Shown one piece after another: positions 61,791 to 64,000 of a stretch of DNA of 64,000 bases (the stretch's first letter is position 1; every line of letters begins with the position of its first letter). A program made the translations under genes and the position numbers. Source of the DNA: Elysia crispata (Eukaryota > Mollusca > Gastropoda > Plakobranchidae); the NCBI GenBank assembly GCA_033675545.1, contig JAWDGP010002021.1, positions 349,001 to 413,000 on the forward strand, written 5' to 3'. The notes below the pieces were generated by a model that was not told the origin of the DNA, did not search any database, and saw only the letters and a program-made list of their open reading frames with translations.

Positions 61791-64000
61791 GTAGCTTGTC
61801 TGCACGGCTGTACTGTTACTGCAGTGATAACTGCCGTGTCTGAATTACTATATAGATTTGGTTTACAAGGTTTGACAATTGTATACGGTGTAGCGGAAAC
61901 GTTCCGATTCTCCTGTGTCTGTACTTTATATCTCGTACTTTCTTTTTTCCAATCAATATCTTGATATATCCCTCACAATGTCATATCCGATCGAAGTATT
62001 CCCTCAGGTTTCTTGACCATTGCATCTACATTTTCAACAATCCAATCTGCATGATTTGACATAGATGGACAGTAAGCTATAGAGACTAATCTACGCCCAG
62101 TGTCTGTCTTGTAATATTCGAACTTCACTTTGAGAGCATATTGGTTTTGAGTTTCTTTAGACCAAATAGTATCTCTTCTCTGTCACAGTTATTGACAATA
62201 AAAGCTTAGTACTGAGAGTGAGGCATTAATTTGTGAAAACCTAATGGTGAAACTGTCGTAATAAAAGCGTTTAATCAGTAAAGCATCGGGCGCTGCCTCG
62301 TCAGACCGAAGCGGGTTGCGACGCGATTTCACAAAGAGCCTAGCCCCTTAGAAGTCATGAGTTCTGTTGAACAATCAAAGCGATTACGAAGATCTCCATA
62401 GGAACAATCTGTTGTACATCTTCGCTCAATTGCGCATTTTATTCTTTCCCTTTTTTCCTGAATTGACTTTTCGCACCCTTTAGGCGTTACTTAATGTACA
62501 ATCAAAACCTAAAAACAGATGACTCCCAACAAGGAATTAAAACTCGCAATAAAATTATATTCTCTTTATATACTCCATCCTTTGAGAGCTCATGCAAAAA
62601 AAAAAAAAATAAAAAATAAATGAGTAAATGCGCACGCTACACAAGCTTTACATAATATTTAAGCCATTTTATATGATATCTATTTTCAGCGTGAGCTTTG
62701 TGTAAGACAAACACAGATATAAAGTCTTGCGAGTCTCTCGCTTGATTCCATGAATTGCTCTGGCCGTCCATAGGGAAGCTAGATTGCTGAGTGAAGGACT
62801 CAAGAGGATCCAATCGGGAAAGGGAATTAAAAAAAACAACGACTAAAAAAAAAATACCCCCCCCAAAAAACAAAAAAACAAAACAAAATAAAAACAAAAA
62901 AACAACAACAAACAAAACAAACAAATGAGAAAAAAAACCAGCAATAAAACACTTATCTTTTTCTTGTATTTCATAATTCTAGCCAAAATAACTTTATTAG
63001 TGCGCATTGCCTACACAGAAGTTTTACTTATCTAAACTTATCTGAAAAAACATTAAATAAAATTTGAGAGGCAGAGTCTATGCACCACTGGAAGTGGGAT
63101 AGGACTTAACCTTCATATAGAGGTAATATAGTTGTGAAAGCTTGGTGTAACCTTTCCAAATGTAGCCGAAATGATTAACAAACATTACATTAAATGATAA
63201 GTCAAAATGCACATTCTTCTAATAAATGTGGTACTCCACTTGCGAATTGGAAAAGTTATGCTTATTAAAATTTTTATTTTATGTTATTTTGTTTTGTTTT
63301 GTTTTGTTTTTTACTTAGCATTAAGTTAGAAACAATTAGGCCTATGTGATTCATATATTTGTATAAATTTATATAGTGTCTTTAAATGATCAAAAACAAA
63401 GGATAATAGGATGGATGTTTGAGTCCAGTTTTAGTATAAGATGTTTCTAGACGCTCCTTATAAGGCTCCAGTAACAAAAGGTTCCCAGAGTTACCCTGCA
63501 GTGCAAGAATTCATCCTATGATGAAGTAAATTAAGCTATGAAACCGAGCCTATATCTTTCCTGAGCACAATATTTGTAGCATATAGGTCCAATTCTGAAT
63601 CAAGCGAGAACTAGATTAAGGACAAATATAATTCGTAATCCATAATGAATATCTTGAGTGTCACTGTACTGGTCTAAGGTTTCAATATTAAGTTTAAAGA
63701 ATTCTCCTGTATTGAGTTTCATAAATTGGAATCTAAGATTTTAAATGTTTGCGAACTTTCTGTCCGTGATTTCCATTTTTTTTCTTATGTTTTTTTTGTG
63801 ATTTTTTTTGTATTTCCGAAGCTACCGTTTTGTATAACACTTTGTTTTTACATCTTAATCACAAGAAAGGTAGCGGCGACTTCAACAAATTAAACAACAG
63901 CTTATGCACCATCACTACTACAGAGAGACGGCAATGCTGATATGTAGTATTCTAATTATATAAGAAAAGATGGCGATTCTTGAGAGTCTCAAAGTTAGAC
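61000..64000. other. Right-end stretch without a recognised gene
   Basis: AT-rich sequence with a CT microsatellite (61727-61786), A/C-rich runs near 62840-62930 and T-runs. No domain or RNA gene is visible. Confidence 0.45.
61727..61786. repeat. (CT)n microsatellite
   Basis: About 60 bp of pure CT. Confidence 0.96.

Overview
This is animal (metazoan) nuclear DNA: AT-rich, intron-bearing, dense in microsatellites, tRNA-derived SINE-like repeats and decayed DNA transposons. A mollusc, perhaps a gastropod, fits the repeat style and the many CTAGATCTAGAT islands, but no gene here fixes the species. Nothing is bacterial, so no operons, ribosome binding sites or CRISPR arrays apply.

Layout. The only host gene I can reconstruct with confidence fills about 1-21,511 on the minus strand. 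Twelve exons joined in phase give 579 codons of a vinculin/alpha-catenin superfamily protein (N-terminus most like alpha-catulin). It starts at 21,511 and runs off the left edge. Its introns hold a 2.15-kb Kolobok-like transposon with TTAA duplications (281-2430), a palindrome cluster (5331-5514), two inverted copies of a CAGTACACCTCG-ended non-autonomous element (about 7.9-8.4 and 10.2-10.8 kb), a TA-flanked MITE (18,121-18,383) and an unrecognised coding-like relic (9.5-10.1 kb).

From 21.8 to 29.5 kb lie two PIF/Harbinger transposons. The first is a small internally deleted copy (21,836-22,680) sitting 325 bp upstream of the catulin-like start codon. The second is a large decayed copy (about 24,800-29,474) carrying a MADF/BESS protein gene on the plus strand and a DDE transposase on the minus strand. 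Their exons are interleaved, and a Ty3/gypsy remnant lies inside. A third relic with the same gene order is at 59.5-61.0 kb.

From 29.8 to 48 kb the window is mostly tandem repeats: a TAG-repeat tract of 0.8 kb, a roughly 70-bp degenerate satellite (33.05-35.83 kb) holding two copies of a small open frame, a 33-bp coding-like array reading as Pro/Gly/Ala/Thr-rich protein on the minus strand (36.4-37.7 kb), and two neighbouring hairpin-unit arrays (45.8-46.4 and 46.6-48.0 kb). A LINE reverse-transcriptase tail (42.2-42.6 kb) and a foldback element with a tRNA-like loop (42.70-42.94 kb) sit between them.

From 48 to 64 kb there is mostly unassigned AT-rich sequence, long GA/CT tracts, SINE copies, one phase-0 putative exon at 55.6 kb and the third Harbinger relic. 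Most long open frames in the window are low-complexity artefacts.
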